DNA of 13,128 nt from Desulfobacteraceae bacterium (GTDB lineage: Bacteria; Desulfobacterota; Desulfobacteria; Desulfobacterales; Desulfosalsimonadaceae). A program made the position numbers and the translations under genes. Under the pieces are notes generated by a model. It worked only from the letters and a program-made list of their open reading frames with translations. It had not been told where the DNA came from and searched no databases. This document shows, piece after piece, positions 12,321 through 13,128 of the stretch; positions within the stretch are counted from its first letter, which is position 1; each line of letters opens with the position of its first letter. The stretch covers positions 1 to 13,128 of the forward strand of contig JAGXHH010000235.1 of NCBI GenBank assembly GCA_024636355.1, given 5' to 3'.

Positions 12321-12454
12321 AGTCCTCAAAACCGTTTTGCACATCGTTATCCTTGTCTTTCGGGTGACCACAAGGCTGGCGGGGCGAACATCATGGCGTA
12401 AAGGTAACGCAGGTCCGCCGCACAGGATCCACCCGCCTGCCACTGCATATCCCA

Positions 12455-12483
12455 TTGACATATCCCATTTACATTTATATGTT
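12455..12483 (+). promoter_or_regulatory. Sigma70-type promoter of the vapBC module
   Basis: TTGACA (12455-12460), a 17-base spacer and TATGTT (12478-12483) give a good promoter with transcription expected near 12490. A direct repeat ATATCCCATT(G/T)AC covers the -35 box and spacer and could be part of an autoregulatory site. Confidence 0.55.
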
Positions 12484-12508
12484 ATTTTTCAAATAGAAAT
12501 CCTTTAGT

Positions 12509-12512
12509 GAGG
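12509..12512 (+). promoter_or_regulatory. Ribosome binding site setting the VapB start
   Basis: GAGG lies six bases before ATG 12519. This favours MANVKTRIFTSN as the N-terminus over a GTG at 12507 that overlaps the site itself. Confidence 0.55.
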
Positions 12513-12518
12513 TATGCA

Positions 12519-12755
12519 ATGGCGAATGTGAAAACCAGAATTTTTACAAGCAATCGCAGTCAGGCGGTTCGCCTGCCCAAAGAAGTCGCTTTGCCGGAAT
12601 CGGTGAAAGATGTTGAAATCACAAAAATCGGCAATAAACGCATCATTGTACCGGCGGGGCAGTCCTGGGATGATTGGTTCAGTTCACCGGGGGTTTCCAG
12701 TGACTTTATGACAGAACGGCAGCAGCCCGAGGATCAGACCCGGGAGCCGATGTAA
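12519..12755 (+). CDS. vapB: VapB antitoxin (AbrB/MazE-type DNA-binding fold)
   Basis: The product is 78 residues. The N-terminal MANVKTRIFTSNRSQAVRLP, then KEVALPESVKDVEITKIGNK and RIIVPAG, matches the swapped-hairpin AbrB fold of VapB antitoxins, with the S-N-R-S-Q-A-V-R-L-P-K signature. SWDDWFSSPG begins the toxin-binding tail. The stop TAA overlaps the VapC start by one base (TAATG), the standard coupling of this module. A promoter lies 36 bases upstream. The antitoxin is complete even though its toxin partner is broken, so it may persist as a free repressor or as an antidote to related toxins. Confidence 0.85.
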   Translation: MANVKTRIFTSNRSQAVRLPKEVALPESVKDVEITKIGNKRIIVPAGQSWDDWFSSPGVSSDFMTERQQPEDQTREPM

Positions 12756-13095
12756 TGCTGAAATACCTGCTGGACACCAATATGGTCATCTATACTATGA
12801 AGAACCGGCCCCAGCAGGTGAAAAGACATTTCCAGCAGCATGATGGCCGATTGGGAATTTCAACAGTGACCCTGGGGGAGCTGGTTTTCGGGGCGGAACA
12901 TTCACAACAGGTGGAAAGAAACCTCGCCGACATTGAAGCCATGGCAGCCCGACTTGAAGTTCTCCCCTTTGACGACAAAGCAACCTATCACTTCGGGCAG
13001 ATGCAGGCCCATCGAGCCTTATGACATGATGATTGCCGGTCATGCAAGAGCCTTTGGGTTGATTCTGGTGACCAATAATATCAAGGAATTTGAGC
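12755..13095 (+). pseudogene. vapC: VapC PIN-domain toxin, frameshifted and cut off at the contig end
   Basis: The reading frame from ATG 12755 encodes MLKYLLDTNMVIYTMKNRP and on, with Asp7 and Glu42 (TLGELVFGAEHS) of the PIN site. It then breaks after residue 84 and stops at TGA 13022. The homologous continuation is in another frame from base 13008: PIEPYDMMIAGHARAFGLIL, then VTNNIKEFEPV. Compared with usual VapC spacing, about seven codons plus two bases (the 'ELxxxGT' segment) are missing at 13007-13010. I infer a deletion of roughly 23 bases. The third catalytic Asp lies behind the shift, so the encoded protein should be inactive. The final ten or so codons are replaced by adapter sequence. 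A local assembly or read-end error cannot be excluded so close to the contig end. Confidence 0.75.
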
Positions 13096-13128
13096 CTGTC
13101 TCTTATACACATCTGACGCTGCCGACGA
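13096..13128. other. Illumina Nextera transposase adapter (artefact)
   Basis: The final 33 bases, beginning CTGTCTCTTATACACATCT and ending GCTGCCGACGA, are the complete reverse complement of the Nextera Read 1 transposase adapter as I know it. Translated in the VapC frame this gives the well-known contaminant tail VSYTHLTLPT. On the minus strand it gives MCIRDR. These bases are not part of the organism. Confidence 0.97.

Noticed and set aside
12321..12450. Small gene after the symporter
   Set aside because: The open frame to 12507 has no ribosome binding site or recognisable sequence. I see only the promoter of the vapBC module in this gap.
12795..13112. Minus-strand frame starting MCIRDR at the right end
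   Set aside because: Its start is inside the Nextera adapter and the rest is antisense to vapC.

Overview
The window looks like one metagenomic or draft-genome contig from a Gram-negative bacterium, most likely an anaerobic deltaproteobacterium (Desulfobacterota). This is an inference. It rests on outer-membrane barrels and a lipoprotein, GC-rich protein-coding stretches, a radical-SAM anaerobic sulfatase maturase, and intergenic palindromic repeats. No rRNA, tRNA or CRISPR array was seen. The last 33 bases (13096-13128) are exactly the reverse complement of the Illumina Nextera Read 1 transposase adapter, so the right end is a library artefact and not genome. The left end starts inside a gene.

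Layout. (1) 3-422: 3' end of an outer-membrane transporter-like gene. (2) 514-2200: a degraded, rearranged stretch. It holds a DUF3313 lipoprotein gene that loses homology after about 108 codons, a DUF1254-like N-terminal stub, a 143-bp MITE-like palindrome, a reverse-strand ribbon-helix-helix/PIN toxin-antitoxin pair with a 39-bp operator palindrome, and a second DUF1254 N-terminal remnant. (3) 2341-3741: a secreted two-repeat protein and an outer-membrane beta-barrel, probably co-transcribed. (4) 3834-7752: a YrhK-like membrane protein (minus strand), divergent from an anaerobic sulfatase-maturating enzyme and a Cys-type sulfatase that carries the motif this enzyme modifies. (5) 8016-11025: a probable operon of a DUF1622 membrane protein, an unrecognised multi-pass membrane protein and a BON-MscS mechanosensitive channel. 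(6) 10985-11341 (minus): a leftover AsmA-like C-terminal fragment. (7) 11439-12320: a bile acid:sodium symporter (BASS) family transporter. (8) 12519-13095: a VapBC module whose toxin gene is frameshifted and then cut off by the adapter.

How the parts may work together. An identical 22-bp palindrome core lies at 1955-1976, upstream of the DUF1254 remnant and the secreted protein/barrel genes, and again at 4599-4620, in the divergent promoter region between yrhK-like and the sulfatase maturase. This suggests that the envelope genes and the sulfatase block belong or belonged to one regulon, controlled by a dyad-binding regulator encoded elsewhere. Most genes act at the membrane or envelope (barrels, lipoprotein, YrhK, DUF1622, MscS, BASS), so an envelope or osmotic stress role is a reasonable but unproven reading.
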